Assembly: GCF_023015905.1 (NCBI RefSeq)
Contig: NZ_JALKBD010000009.1
Span: 62,001-126,000, forward strand
DNA length: 64,000 nucleotides
Direction: 5' to 3'
Source of the DNA: Arenibacter sp. F20364
GTDB lineage: Bacteria > Bacteroidota > Bacteroidia > Flavobacteriales > Flavobacteriaceae
How positions within the stretch are numbered: position 1 is the first letter of the stretch; every line of letters starts with the position of its first letter. The position numbers and the translations under genes are program-made. The notes beneath the pieces were generated by a model. The model made no database searches. It saw only the letters and a program-made list of their open reading frames with translations, and was not told the origin of the DNA. Shown here in pieces: positions 1-9,539 of the stretch.

Positions 1-3000
1 TTTCTACCAAAAGCTGGGCCAAGGGTTTATCCTCAAAAACGCTTTTTGCAGCTTTGGAATAATCCGATTCCACCTCATATTTCCAATCCCCTGCCAAGGA
101 GATGCTAAATTGACCGGCTTTAAGAAACATCTGCTCTTTTTTACCCCAGATGCCTCCACCACCACCAGTATCTTCTACCCGAACCGCAATAGTATTGTTT
201 CCTGCTTTTAAAACCCCTGAGGGAATCTTGTACACCCTATCGGCCAAATAATCCTTTTCGGTACCACCAACCAAAACCCCGTTAATATAGACCTTATCGG
301 AATCATCTATAGGCCCCAAGGATATGGTACCCGACTTTGCACCTTCATTGGATGGAACTTCCACATTTTTACGAAACCAAATAATACCATCCATCTGCAA
401 TCCCGCATCTTCTATCAGTTGGGGAAGGAGCATGGTCTCCCAATTGGAATCATCAAGATCTATTACCTGTCTTAGATTTTCTTCTACCGATCCAATTTCA
501 AAATTGGGGTTATTGTCCATAAAAGCCTTGATAAATCCCTGATGATGTTTACTTCCTGCTGCATATAGGGCCTTTGCCAACCAATCGTCGGTCAATAATT
601 GTTCGTTCTCGCTCAGCTCGAACAACTTTCGGCCTATTTCTACGTTGGGCTCCCTTTCAGAAAAATATATAAGTGCCGATAATTGCACTTCCGGATCCTT
701 ATCCTGGAGTATATTGGACTCCAATAAAAGTGCATCTACAGTATTGTTTTTCGGCAAGATCTGTATGGCCGCCTTCCTAACCGTTCCGGACGGATGGTTC
801 AAAGCCCATTTAACTATTTCTATTGCTTCCGTATTTGAAGACACAGCTCCCAGTCCATCAAGGGCCCATAAAGCATGCAGTGCACCCGGATTAAGTCCCA
901 AAATATCCACTTCTGTATTCTTGACCAATGAAATGAGTTCTGGTACTACATCGGCATCGCCATTTTCAACCAATAACCGCTGGGCGGTCATACGCCAGAA
1001 CATATTGTCATTGGAAAGGGCTTTTACCAAGCCTTTAGAATCCTCATTATCCAAAGTCATGGATGCCTTATCTTCCACATCTTTGGGCATTATACGCCAA
1101 ATACGTCCCCTGGATTTATCGCGCAAAGGATTCTCATAGGCATTCCCCAGACCGTTCACAGCATCATATCCCCCTCTTTCCACTCTGGGGGTCGGATTGT
1201 GTTGTATAATAAAATTATACCAGTCCGAGACCCAAACAGCACCGTCAGGTCCTACCTTGGCTTCAACTGGGGAAACCCATTCATCCGAACTGGCCATCAA
1301 ATTGCCACCGTCCTTTTCCAAATACCCAGCGCCATCCTTCTCAATTTTAGCAATATGCACTACCCCACCCGTTGGTTCGCAGACAAAGGCGTACTTATTC
1401 CAATATTCTTTGGGGTATATCCTTGCTGTATAAAAATGGTGGCCCGCTGCCGCTGTAAAACCTCCAAAAACATCTACCTGTCTTATGTTTTGTGTAATTG
1501 GCGACATTGCATAATGGCCATCAATTTTTGAACTACCATTTAGTGAAATCCCCTTTACATCCTTTAGGTTCTTGTTAGGTATACCCATAAATACACTGTG
1601 GGTATTGTTCGCTGTGGAAGCAAAAATGGAGTTATCCTCGGTAATACCCAGTCCCCAGGTATTGTTGCTGGTATTGGTCAAAAATTCAAAATTGCCCATT
1701 TCCCTGTTAAAGCGATATATACCTTGACTAAACTCGAAGTCTTCACCCGAAATACTTCCCTTAAATCCTGAATAACCCACTACTCCATAAATATTATTGT
1801 CTATGCCACGTTGAAGGTTGGAAGGCCCGGCATGGGTATCAAAAACTCCCCATCCATCAATTACAATTTCCTTAACATCTGCCTTGTCATCGCCATCTGT
1901 ATCCTTTAGGAATAAAAAATACGGGGCCTGGGAAACCAAAATCCCTCCATTCACAAAAGTAAAACTGGTAGGAATATTCAATTTTTCGGCGAATATGGTA
2001 AATTTATCCGCCTTTCCATCCCCATCGGTGTCCTCACATATTTTTACCCTGTCGTCCCCGGAGCCTTTATCGTCCCTTACTGTATTGGGATAGTCAACGG
2101 TCTCAATTACCCAGAGCCTACCTTTCTCATCCCAATTCATAGCTATAGGATTAATTATATTGGGTTCCGAAGCAAACAGCTCCAACTTAAACCCAGCAGG
2201 GACTTGGATCAACTTTGCCGATTCTTCAGGTGTTAAAGGCAACTGATACTTAGGGGCCGGGTCCCTTTTCTCGTAATTGGGAATATTGGCCTCTTCCTTA
2301 TACTTCAAGGTTGGTATGTCTTTAGAAAATGCTTCCCAATTCTTTTTTACCTGGTCGTCCACTGCCCAAAGAATACCTTCTTTGATAAGATTTTGAAACC
2401 CTGGCTTAGTCCACGTTCTTTCATCATGTCCGTAAGCAGTATAGAATACCTTGCCCTTGCCAAATTGCTTTACCCATGTCCATGGCTCATGATGTTCCCC
2501 TTCTACCCTTTCCATCAATACGGTGATATCACTGGCCAACTTATCATGCACATAAGTTTCATCCCAAGTGGAAAACTCCTCTAAATTTTGCATTATGGGG
2601 TGCGACTTATCAATAATTTTGGCCGTAAAGGTATCCGTACCGTGGGTTTGAAATTGTCCCCCTACCAAATCCACATAGTCTTCCGACTCATTAAAACAAA
2701 AACTTGCACAATGAATCGGGATAAATGCATGTCCCTCTGCTACATAATCCAACAAAGCTTTTTCCTGTTCCGGAAACCTACTTTCATGGTTGGCGTAAAT
2801 AATTACCCCATCATAGAGTTCTAAATTTTCAGGATTAAGATCTTTTACCTCTTCAGTATAGGTAATGTTAATTCCACTTTGAGTCAAGGCAGAGGCCAAC
2901 ATGGGCATATATAGCCTGGAGTTATGGTGTTCCTGTGCGTGCCCAAGGAACAACATCTCAATTCGTCTGGGTTGATCGTCTTTCTTTTTCTTTTCAGAAG

Positions 3001-3067
3001 GATTACAACTTAACAAGGTTGTAAGTACAATTAGCGAACAAAAAAAACGTGCCGTTAAGGTTTTCAT
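1..3067 (-). CDS. ThuA / PVC-type dehydrogenase-like surface lipoprotein (C-terminus beyond window)
   Basis: The gene reads leftwards off the window edge; about 1,022 residues are visible and no stop is reached. Residues 1-21 are a lipoprotein signal with lipobox LLSC. Residues about 30-245 resemble ThuA (class I glutamine-amidotransferase-like fold, beginning MLFLGHAQEHH). Residues about 275-630 resemble the 'putative membrane-bound dehydrogenase' propeller of PVC-type proteins, with a calcium-loop-like DTDGDGKAD. A helical HEAT-like part follows, then a beta-sandwich carbohydrate-binding-like region (YINGVLVGG) at the visible end. Family members often end in a c-type cytochrome domain (CxxCH), which would lie outside the window. 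I infer a role in sugar or polyol oxidation in the envelope; the substrate is unknown. The divergent AraC gene is a plausible regulator. Confidence 0.85.
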   Translation of the reverse strand, partial: MKTLTARFFCSLIVLTTLLSCNPSEKKKKDDQPRRIEMLFLGHAQEHHNSRLYMPMLASALTQSGINITYTEEVKDLNPENLELYDGVIIYANHESRFPEQEKALLDYVAEGHAFIPIHCASFCFNESEDYVDLVGGQFQTHGTDTFTAKIIDKSHPIMQNLEEFSTWDETYVHDKLASDITVLMERVEGEHHEPWTWVKQFGKGKVFYTAYGHDERTWTKPGFQNLIKEGILWAVDDQVKKNWEAFSKDIPTLKYKEEANIPNYEKRDPAPKYQLPLTPEESAKLIQVPAGFKLELFASEPNIINPIAMNWDEKGRLWVIETVDYPNTVRDDKGSGDDRVKICEDTDGDGKADKFTIFAEKLNIPTSFTFVNGGILVSQAPYFLFLKDTDGDDKADVKEIVIDGWGVFDTHAGPSNLQRGIDNNIYGVVGYSGFKGSISGEDFEFSQGIYRFNREMGNFEFLTNTSNNTWGLGITEDNSIFASTANNTHSVFMGIPNKNLKDVKGISLNGSSKIDGHYAMSPITQNIRQVDVFGGFTAAAGHHFYTARIYPKEYWNKYAFVCEPTGGVVHIAKIEKDGAGYLEKDGGNLMASSDEWVSPVEAKVGPDGAVWVSDWYNFIIQHNPTPRVERGGYDAVNGLGNAYENPLRDKSRGRIWRIMPKDVEDKASMTLDNEDSKGLVKALSNDNMFWRMTAQRLLVENGDADVVPELISLVKNTEVDILGLNPGALHALWALDGLGAVSSNTEAIEIVKWALNHPSGTVRKAAIQILPKNNTVDALLLESNILQDKDPEVQLSALIYFSEREPNVEIGRKLFELSENEQLLTDDWLAKALYAAGSKHHQGFIKAFMDNNPNFEIGSVEENLRQVIDLDDSNWETMLLPQLIEDAGLQMDGIIWFRKNVEVPSNEGAKSGTISLGPIDDSDKVYINGVLVGGTEKDYLADRVYKIPSGVLKAGNNTIAVRVEDTGGGGGIWGKKEQMFLKAGQFSISLAGDWKYEVESDYSKAAKSVFEDKPLAQLLVE

Positions 3068-3261
3068 GATTAACTTGTATTTATGTTCAACAATTATAAC
3101 AATTAATCGAGCACAAAGAATACTATATGTTATCTACAATTGACTGTATTATACCATTAAACAAGTATTTTGTATATATTTATGGACAAATAATTACAGA
3201 ATACTAGAATTACACCTAAGATTGGCCCCTAGCATTTCCGTGTTTAAAACCTTATTCCTAG

Positions 3262-4128
3262 ATGAAATCTGCATTACAAAAATCGCCCATTCCTAAATCC
3301 CATGCCTTTGTTGCCAAATTATTGCGACAGCCCAATTTTGACCCTATTTGGCATTTCCATCCGGAGTATCAACTATTTATGGTGTTAAAAGGTGGCGGCA
3401 CCAGATTTATTGGTGACCACGTAAAGCATTTTAAGGAAGGGGATATTACCTTCACAGGACCCAATTTACCACATATGTGGCGTAGCGATAATGAAGGTTA
3501 TGCAGTAGAGGACAGTTTATGGTCCGAAGGTATTGTAGTTTACTTTCATGAAGATTTTATTGGCCAAAGTCTATTACAAAAGGAAGAAATGATTAAACTA
3601 AGGCAATTATTTCATAAGAGTCTACGGGGTCTGGATGTGACTGGAAAAACCGCAAAAACTATCGGCACCATGCTAACCAAGCTAGTGCACCTTGAAGGCA
3701 TGGAAAGTGTTCTGGAATTGTTTAAAATCTTAAACTGTATTGCCAACACAACAGAAACTATATCCCTGGCCAGTCCTGGATATACCAACTCCTTAAAGGA
3801 AGCGGATACCGAAAGGATGAACAATGTCCATGCTTACGTAATGAAGAATTTCAAAAGCAAAATAGAGTTAAGTACCGTGGCCTCCTTGGCCAACATGACC
3901 CCTACCTCTTTTAGCAGATACTTTAAGATCCATGCCAACAAAACATTTTCAGAATTTTTAAGCGAAATTAGAATAGGCTATGCCTGCAAACTACTCATCG
4001 AAAATAAAATGAATATTGGCCAGGCCTGCTACGAGAGTGGCTTTCAAACACTGTCCAATTTCAACAAACAATTCAAGTCAATCACCAAAAGAACCCCCTT
4101 GTCCTATAAAAAGGAGTATGGGGTATAA
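3262..4128 (+). CDS. AraC-family transcriptional regulator with cupin sensor domain
   Basis: The protein has 288 residues. The N-terminal half is a cupin-like ligand domain (WHFHPEYQLFMVLKGGG and GDITFTGPNLPHMW supply the histidine-rich strands). The last 100 residues are an AraC/XylS double helix-turn-helix (LSTVASLANMTPTSFSRYF and the second helix pair near ACYESGFQTLSNFNKQFK). The family binds DNA as an activator or repressor of carbohydrate genes. It is divergent from the ThuA/PVC gene across 194 bases, the usual arrangement for a local regulator, so control of that gene is inferred. The ligand cannot be read from the sequence. Confidence 0.93.
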   Translation: MKSALQKSPIPKSHAFVAKLLRQPNFDPIWHFHPEYQLFMVLKGGGTRFIGDHVKHFKEGDITFTGPNLPHMWRSDNEGYAVEDSLWSEGIVVYFHEDFIGQSLLQKEEMIKLRQLFHKSLRGLDVTGKTAKTIGTMLTKLVHLEGMESVLELFKILNCIANTTETISLASPGYTNSLKEADTERMNNVHAYVMKNFKSKIELSTVASLANMTPTSFSRYFKIHANKTFSEFLSEIRIGYACKLLIENKMNIGQACYESGFQTLSNFNKQFKSITKRTPLSYKKEYGV

Positions 4129-4173
4129 ACAAACACCTTAAGCCCTGGCTTGTCATAATATTTTTGAATAAAT

Positions 4174-4198
4174 AATTACTTTAATTAAAGTAATTTTG
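4174..4198 (+). promoter_or_regulatory. 22-bp perfect palindrome overlapping a TAnnTTTG -7 box
   Basis: Bases 4174-4195 form a perfect 22-bp palindrome (half-site AATTACTTTAA). The Bacteroidota -7 box TAATTTTG at 4191-4198 starts inside its right arm. The start codon at 4203 follows by only 4 bases, so the transcript would have almost no leader. The geometry suits a dimeric repressor that blocks RNA polymerase. The regulator is not identified. Confidence 0.55.
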
Positions 4199-4202
4199 CA
4201 CT

Positions 4203-5759
4203 ATGGTAAGAAACATTCAACTTAGGATTACTTTATTGGAAGAATCCGTAGAAGACATCCTAAAAAAGAAAGCTGCCAAATACTTAGGTATTTCCGTTCC
4301 GGAGGTGACAACTGTAAAAGTACTTCGGAAATCTATAGATGCCCGTAAGTCTACCATATATTTCAATTATAAGGTCTCGGTTTATATTAACGAACCCGCA
4401 CCCAAGACCAAGGAGTACAGCTTTGATTATAAGGACGTATCCAAAGCTAAAAAAATACACATTATAGGTTTTGGACCTGCCGGGATGTACGCCGCGCTTC
4501 GCTGTATAGAATTAGGGTATAGACCCATTGTCCTTGAAAGGGGCAAAAATGTAAAGGACCGTAGACGGGACCTAAAGGCCATTAACAGGGATCATATAGT
4601 AAATGAAGATTCCAATTATTGCTTTGGAGAAGGAGGTGCAGGCACCTATTCCGATGGCAAACTGTACACCAGAAGCCTTAAAAGAGGGGATGTTCGACGA
4701 ATATTCGAAAATTTGGTCTATCATGGAGCAACCGAACAAATTCTTATAGATGCACACCCCCATATAGGCACCAACAAATTGCCCAAGCTGGTGCAAAATA
4801 TAAGGGAGACCATCATAAAATATGGTGGTGAAATACACTTCCAAACAAAGATGATCAATTTTACCATTGTCAATAATGCCATAAAGACCATTGTTTTACA
4901 GGATGGAACCGAAATGCCAGCGGAAAGGGTTATTTTGGCCACCGGCCATTCTGCCAGGGATATCTATTATTTGCTGAACGACAAAAAAATTGCCTTACAG
5001 GCCAAGTCGTTCGCCATGGGTGTTCGTGTAGAGCACCCTCAACATATTATAGATAGTATTCAGTACCACTGTAAAGGACAACGGAACGAATTGCTCCCTG
5101 CTGCTTCCTATAGTCTGGTAGAACAGGTGAAGGACAGGGGCGTCTATTCTTTTTGTATGTGTCCCGGTGGGTTTATAGTCCCTGCGGCAACCGCCCCGGG
5201 AGAAGTGGTCGTCAATGGCATGTCGCCTTCCAAAAGAAATAACCTATTTGCCAATTCCGGTATTGTAGTGGAAATAAATGTAGACGAAGATATTCACAAA
5301 TACGAACATTTTGGACCGCTAAAAGGCTTGGAATATCAAAAGGATTTGGAGCGATTGGCCTTTACTTCGGGCGGACGGACACAAACTGCTTCTGCACAGC
5401 GACTTACCGACTTTGTGGAAGGCAAATTGTCCAACGACTTAAATCCGACCTCTTATCAACCCGGTTTAAAATCAGCTCCATTACATTCACTCTTGCCCAA
5501 ATTGATCGGCAGCAGGTTACGTTCGGGCTTTACTGCCTTTGGAGAAAAAATGCGGGGTTATTACACCTCTGAGGCCAATATAGTTGGGGTAGAATCAAGA
5601 ACCTCCTCCCCTGTCAATATACCAAGAAATGAAAACTTGGAACATCCTGAAATTAAGGGGCTTTTTCCCTGTGGTGAAGGTGGTGGCTACGCTGGCGGTA
5701 TTGTATCCGCAGCCATGGATGGCGAACGATGTGCAGAGGCCGCTGCTGCTGGATTCTAA
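4203..5759 (+). CDS. NAD(P)/FAD-dependent dehydrogenase (COG2509-like)
   Basis: The protein has 518 residues. The first 90 are a small alpha/beta domain typical of this family. A dinucleotide-binding motif IIGFGPAGMYAALRC follows near residue 95, then an FAD loop GEGGAGTYSDGKLYTR, a second nucleotide strand VILATGHSARDIYYLL, and a C-terminal FAD motif FPCGEGGGYAGGIVSAAMDG. It matches the uncharacterised 'FAD-dependent dehydrogenase' family common in Bacteroidota; no substrate is established. It stands alone behind a palindromic operator-like promoter, so it may be individually regulated. No truncation or missing FAD motif is evident. Confidence 0.88.
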   Translation: MVRNIQLRITLLEESVEDILKKKAAKYLGISVPEVTTVKVLRKSIDARKSTIYFNYKVSVYINEPAPKTKEYSFDYKDVSKAKKIHIIGFGPAGMYAALRCIELGYRPIVLERGKNVKDRRRDLKAINRDHIVNEDSNYCFGEGGAGTYSDGKLYTRSLKRGDVRRIFENLVYHGATEQILIDAHPHIGTNKLPKLVQNIRETIIKYGGEIHFQTKMINFTIVNNAIKTIVLQDGTEMPAERVILATGHSARDIYYLLNDKKIALQAKSFAMGVRVEHPQHIIDSIQYHCKGQRNELLPAASYSLVEQVKDRGVYSFCMCPGGFIVPAATAPGEVVVNGMSPSKRNNLFANSGIVVEINVDEDIHKYEHFGPLKGLEYQKDLERLAFTSGGRTQTASAQRLTDFVEGKLSNDLNPTSYQPGLKSAPLHSLLPKLIGSRLRSGFTAFGEKMRGYYTSEANIVGVESRTSSPVNIPRNENLEHPEIKGLFPCGEGGGYAGGIVSAAMDGERCAEAAAAGF

Positions 5760-5801
5760 GGTCTATTTTTTGATTTAAACTGTTTATCCAAACTAATCCC
5801 C

Positions 5802-5809
5802 TACCTTTG
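5802..5809 (+). promoter_or_regulatory. -7 promoter box of the DEAD-box helicase gene
   Basis: TACCTTTG matches the Bacteroidota TAnnTTTG box exactly, 20 bases before the helicase start. A weak -33 candidate (TGTTT) lies near 5781-5785. Confidence 0.55.
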
Positions 5810-5829
5810 CCGCTTATTTTACATACTAC

Positions 5830-7104
5830 ATGACATTCAAAGAATTAGGTATTATAGAGCCTATACTAAAGGCCCTGACGGCCGAAGGCTATACGAATCC
5901 AACTCCAATACAAGAAAAGTCCATTCCCATTTTGCTTCGCGGAAAGGATTTGTTGGGTTGCGCACAAACAGGAACCGGTAAAACCGCAGCTTTTTCCATA
6001 CCCATCATACAACAATTGGTGTTGGATAGGGAAACCAATCCACAACAACGAAAAATAAGAACCTTAGTGGTAACCCCAACTAGGGAGTTGGCCATACAGA
6101 TCGGGGAAAATTTCACCTCTTACTCCAGATTTACAGGAATAAAAAATACCGTTATTTTCGGTGGCATTAAGCAGGGAAGGCAAACGGATGCCCTTAGAAA
6201 GGGTGTGGATGTACTTATTGCTACTCCCGGCAGGTTATTGGACTTAATGAACCAAGGCTTTATTTCCTTAAAGGATATAAAGTACGCAGTATTGGACGAA
6301 GCCGATCAAATGTTGGATATGGGCTTTATCCACGATATTAAAAAGATCATTGCCAAACTACCGGAAAATAGACAATCCCTTTTCTTTTCCGCTACCATGC
6401 CACCCGCTATAGTGGAACTCTCAAAGAAAATATTGGGAGATTTTGAAAGGGTCACCATTAAACCTCAGCAAGCAACTGCAGAAAAAGTAGAACAAGGCGT
6501 TTATTTTGTCACCAAAAAAAATAAACCCAGCCTACTGATCCACCTTTTGGAAAAAGATCCAAATGACTCGGCCCTTGTTTTTTCACGAACCAAACACGGC
6601 GCCAATAAAATTGTGAAACAATTGGCCAAGGCCGATATCAAGGCGGATGCTATTCACGGCAATAAATCACAAAATGCACGGCAAAAGGCTCTGGGCGATT
6701 TTAAAGATGGGGAATTAAAGGTGCTAATAGCAACCGATATTGCCGCCAGGGGAATAGATGTTGAAGAACTTTCCCTGGTAATCAATTATGACCTGCCCAA
6801 TGTACCCGAAACTTATGTACATAGAATAGGTAGAACAGGTAGGGCCAGTGCCAGTGGAGTTGCCCTATCATTTTGTGATGCGGAAGAGCGACCTTATCTT
6901 AAGGATATTCAAAAATTAATAAACCAACAGGTACCCGTTATTTCGGACCATCCTTTTGTGGATGATGGTTTCGAAGAGATCCCGTTGGAAGAGAAAAAAC
7001 ATCACAACAACAGGCAAAAACATAGGACTGGACATTCCAATCCCAGAGGTGGCAGAAATAACAATCGTAACAGAAACAGAAATAATAGACCAAAAAGGGA
7101 TTGA
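5830..7104 (+). CDS. DEAD-box ATP-dependent RNA helicase (RhlE-like)
   Basis: The protein has 424 residues and the full superfamily 2 motif set: Q motif (PTPIQEKSIP), Walker A AQTGTGKT at 45-52, PTRELA, TPGRLLD, DEAD, SAT, and HRIGRTGRA in the second RecA domain. The last 45 residues are a basic, low-complexity tail rich in Asn, Arg, His and Gly, typical of RhlE-type helicases that bind RNA non-specifically. The role is ATP-driven unwinding of RNA duplexes in ribosome assembly, RNA decay or cold adaptation. It is a single gene with its own promoter. The subfamily (RhlE versus SrmB/DeaD) is inferred from length and tail. Confidence 0.95.
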   Translation: MTFKELGIIEPILKALTAEGYTNPTPIQEKSIPILLRGKDLLGCAQTGTGKTAAFSIPIIQQLVLDRETNPQQRKIRTLVVTPTRELAIQIGENFTSYSRFTGIKNTVIFGGIKQGRQTDALRKGVDVLIATPGRLLDLMNQGFISLKDIKYAVLDEADQMLDMGFIHDIKKIIAKLPENRQSLFFSATMPPAIVELSKKILGDFERVTIKPQQATAEKVEQGVYFVTKKNKPSLLIHLLEKDPNDSALVFSRTKHGANKIVKQLAKADIKADAIHGNKSQNARQKALGDFKDGELKVLIATDIAARGIDVEELSLVINYDLPNVPETYVHRIGRTGRASASGVALSFCDAEERPYLKDIQKLINQQVPVISDHPFVDDGFEEIPLEEKKHHNNRQKHRTGHSNPRGGRNNNRNRNRNNRPKRD

Positions 7105-7231
7105 TTTATAATCAGTTCCTTTTTCCCTAATTTTTAGGTGATATAAATTCCCAATAATTAGTAGGTATTTAAAAATTTCAGGATATTTATTCTTTTAAAA
7201 GATTTACTCTAAAAGTAAAAATAAATATCAA

Positions 7232-8074
7232 ATGAAAAGTTTATTCACCACCTTATTAATAGTGATGGCCATCTTTGTAATTCCGGAAGCCTCATTTTCC
7301 CAAACCACAAATTTCATCAGTTTTAATATCAGATATGACAATACTTCTGATACCATTAACAATTGGAACAAACGCAAGGCCTCTTTAGCCAAACTGATTC
7401 AGCACTATGACACCGATATTGTAGGTATTCAGGAAGGTTTACACCATCAGGTAGACTATTTGAATACCGCCTTGACGGGTTATGCCTATATAGGTGTAGG
7501 CCGGGACGATGGGCAACAAAAAGGAGAATACTCCGCAATTTTTTACAATACCGATAAATTCAAAGTGCTAAAAACAAATACCTTTTGGTTATCAGAAACA
7601 CCAGAAAAAGTTTCTGTAGGGTGGGATGCTTCCATGGAGAGAATCTGCACCTATGCCTTATTTGAAAATACAGCTACAAAAAAACAATTTTGGGTTTTTA
7701 ACACCCATTTTGATCACAGAGGAATGCAGGCCAGAATAAATTCGGCAGAGCTTATTTATAAAAAAATGAATGAAATAAACACCTCCAATCTACCTTTGGT
7801 ACTGATGGGGGATCTAAATTTAACCCCTGACACAGCCCCTATTCAATTCCTTAAAACGAATCTCACAGATGCCATGGAAATTTCAAAAAAGCCTTTCTAC
7901 GGACCCATAGGTACGTTTAACGGTTTTGATCCGGATAGAATAATGGAAAATAGAATAGATTATATCTTTGTGCATAATATTGACGTCCTGTCCTATACCC
8001 ATATTGACGACAGAATGCCCAATAACATGCATATTTCGGACCATTTACCCGTCCTGATGACCACTCCCAATTAA
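7232..8074 (+). CDS. Exported endonuclease/exonuclease/phosphatase family hydrolase
   Basis: The protein has 280 residues, with a signal peptide ending near residue 23 (PEASFSQ). The fold signature is clear: FNIRYDN, IVGIQEG with the catalytic Glu, FNTHFDHRG, MGDLNLTPD and the terminal SDHLPVLM with the Asp-His pair. These belong to metal-dependent phosphodiesterases of the EEP superfamily, which includes DNase I, sphingomyelinases and inositol phosphatases. Export argues against a DNA-repair role and suggests extracellular phosphoester hydrolysis, possibly for phosphate acquisition. The substrate is unknown. It lies 8 bases before the next gene and is probably co-transcribed with it. Confidence 0.9.
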   Translation: MKSLFTTLLIVMAIFVIPEASFSQTTNFISFNIRYDNTSDTINNWNKRKASLAKLIQHYDTDIVGIQEGLHHQVDYLNTALTGYAYIGVGRDDGQQKGEYSAIFYNTDKFKVLKTNTFWLSETPEKVSVGWDASMERICTYALFENTATKKQFWVFNTHFDHRGMQARINSAELIYKKMNEINTSNLPLVLMGDLNLTPDTAPIQFLKTNLTDAMEISKKPFYGPIGTFNGFDPDRIMENRIDYIFVHNIDVLSYTHIDDRMPNNMHISDHLPVLMTTPN

Positions 8075-8082
8075 TTGACAGC

Positions 8083-8688
8083 ATGTATACACCATCCCAT
8101 TACAAGAACGAAAACCTTGAAGAGGTAAAGGAGTTTATTAAACACAACAGTTTTGGTATATTGGTGAACCAGACCAATGGTAGACCTTGGGCAACCCATA
8201 TCCCTTTAGAATTGGATCAGGATGACGAAGGAAAGGACCTATTATTGGGTCATATCTCCAAGGCCAATCCGCAATGGAAATCTTTCAAGGAAAATAAAGA
8301 GGTCTTGGCCATTTTTAACGGCCCACATAGTTACATATCGTCCTCCTGGTATAAGGAAGAAGAAGTGCCTACCTGGAATTACATTGCCGTTCACGTTTAC
8401 GGAAAAATACAGATATTAAATGATGATGCGGTCTTGGATTCGCTCCATAAATTAGTGGACAAATATGAAAAAGAATCGACCAATCCGGTCTCGATCCACA
8501 ATTTTTCCCACAAAACCATGAAACAAATAAAGGGCATAGTCGGATTCCGAATCGACATTTCAGATATTCAAGCTACCTATAAGTTATCACAAACAAGACC
8601 GGAGGACCATCCTAAAATAATGGACGAACTACAAAAGACCAATAACTCCGGTTCCAAGGACATTGTTAATTGGATGAAAAACTTGTAG
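8083..8688 (+). CDS. FMN-binding negative transcriptional regulator (PaiB family)
   Basis: The protein has 201 residues and matches the PaiB family along its length. It has the N-terminal MYTPSHYKNENLEEVKEFI, the flavin-fold strand FGILVNQTNGRPWATHIPL, a central YKEEEVPTWNYIAVHVYGKI and the C-terminal helix region IVGFRIDISDIQATYKLSQ. Bacillus PaiB is reported as a negative regulator of protease and sporulation genes; the fold is a split-barrel flavoprotein, and most family members have no demonstrated DNA binding. It follows the exported hydrolase after 8 bases. An FMN-dependent redox or binding role is as likely as transcriptional control. Confidence 0.87.
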   Translation: MYTPSHYKNENLEEVKEFIKHNSFGILVNQTNGRPWATHIPLELDQDDEGKDLLLGHISKANPQWKSFKENKEVLAIFNGPHSYISSSWYKEEEVPTWNYIAVHVYGKIQILNDDAVLDSLHKLVDKYEKESTNPVSIHNFSHKTMKQIKGIVGFRIDISDIQATYKLSQTRPEDHPKIMDELQKTNNSGSKDIVNWMKNL

Positions 8689-8737
8689 ATCTATCCTGAC
8701 CAATAAAATAAATTACTCTCAATAACAATTATTATAA

Positions 8738-9412
8738 ATGAACCTAGATCAAGAAAAATTAATAGCTGCCAAAGAAGCTGTGAAATACGTTAAAAATGGA
8801 ATGACCGTTGGATTGGGAACCGGGTCTACGGCAGCCCATATGGTAAATGAACTAGGTGAACTAGTTAAAAACGGACTTGAGATTGTCGGCGTACCATCTT
8901 CCGAAAGCACCAAGAAACTGGCAACGGAAAAAGGGATTCCCCTAACCACCTTGGAAAAAGCCAATTCTATTGATGTTTATATTGATGGAGCCGATGAATT
9001 TGACCCCTATATGCAGCTTATTAAAGGAGGTGGTGGTGCCTTGTTGAGAGAAAAAATATTGACTTATAATTCAGAACTTGTCATCATAATTGCCGATTCC
9101 CAAAAAGAGGTAAAAAGATTGGGCGATTTTAAACTCCCCGTGGAAACCATTCCTTTTGCTACCAAAAAAATTGAGCAGTCGCTTCAAAAAATGGGGTTAC
9201 AGCCAAAATTGAGAGTAAAGAATGACGAAAATTTTGTCACCGATGAAGGCAACTATATTTTAGACCTTAACATTAAACATATTACAAATATTCCCGCCTT
9301 GGAAAGCAGGCTAAATCAGATCCCCGGCATTGTAGAAACCGGACTGTTCTTGGATATGGCCGATATGATTATTATCGGGAAGGGAGAAAACGCCATTACC
9401 TTAAAAAAATAA
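8738..9412 (+). CDS. rpiA: Ribose-5-phosphate isomerase A
   Basis: The protein has 224 residues, the usual RpiA length. It interconverts ribose 5-phosphate and ribulose 5-phosphate in the non-oxidative pentose phosphate pathway. Diagnostic motifs are GLGTGSTAAHMV (phosphate loop), DGADEFDPY with the catalytic Asp, and KGGGGALLREKI with the catalytic Lys/Glu region. It lies 49 bases after the PaiB-like gene and ends at a strong bidirectional terminator. No unusual residues were seen. Confidence 0.97.
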   Translation: MNLDQEKLIAAKEAVKYVKNGMTVGLGTGSTAAHMVNELGELVKNGLEIVGVPSSESTKKLATEKGIPLTTLEKANSIDVYIDGADEFDPYMQLIKGGGGALLREKILTYNSELVIIIADSQKEVKRLGDFKLPVETIPFATKKIEQSLQKMGLQPKLRVKNDENFVTDEGNYILDLNIKHITNIPALESRLNQIPGIVETGLFLDMADMIIIGKGENAITLKK

Positions 9413-9478
9413 GTAGATCTAAACGAATCAATATAGCTCAATTCCCTATTGACAGGGACCACACATTACACCGCTAAA

Positions 9479-9514
9479 AGAAAAACCTGTAACCCCTGGG
9501 CTAGAGGTTTTTCT
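9479..9514. terminator. Bidirectional terminator between rpiA and the exported barrel protein
   Basis: A 10-bp stem AGAAAAACCT / AGGTTTTTCT encloses 16 bases. The A-rich and T-rich arms let it work on either strand, suiting the convergent genes on each side. Confidence 0.65.
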
Positions 9515-9539
9515 GATTTAATTAAGAAAGGGCAATTGC

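Noticed and set aside
645-1139. 164-residue plus-strand frame
   Set aside because: It is a shadow of the ThuA/PVC gene on the minus strand, whose translation has clear domains.
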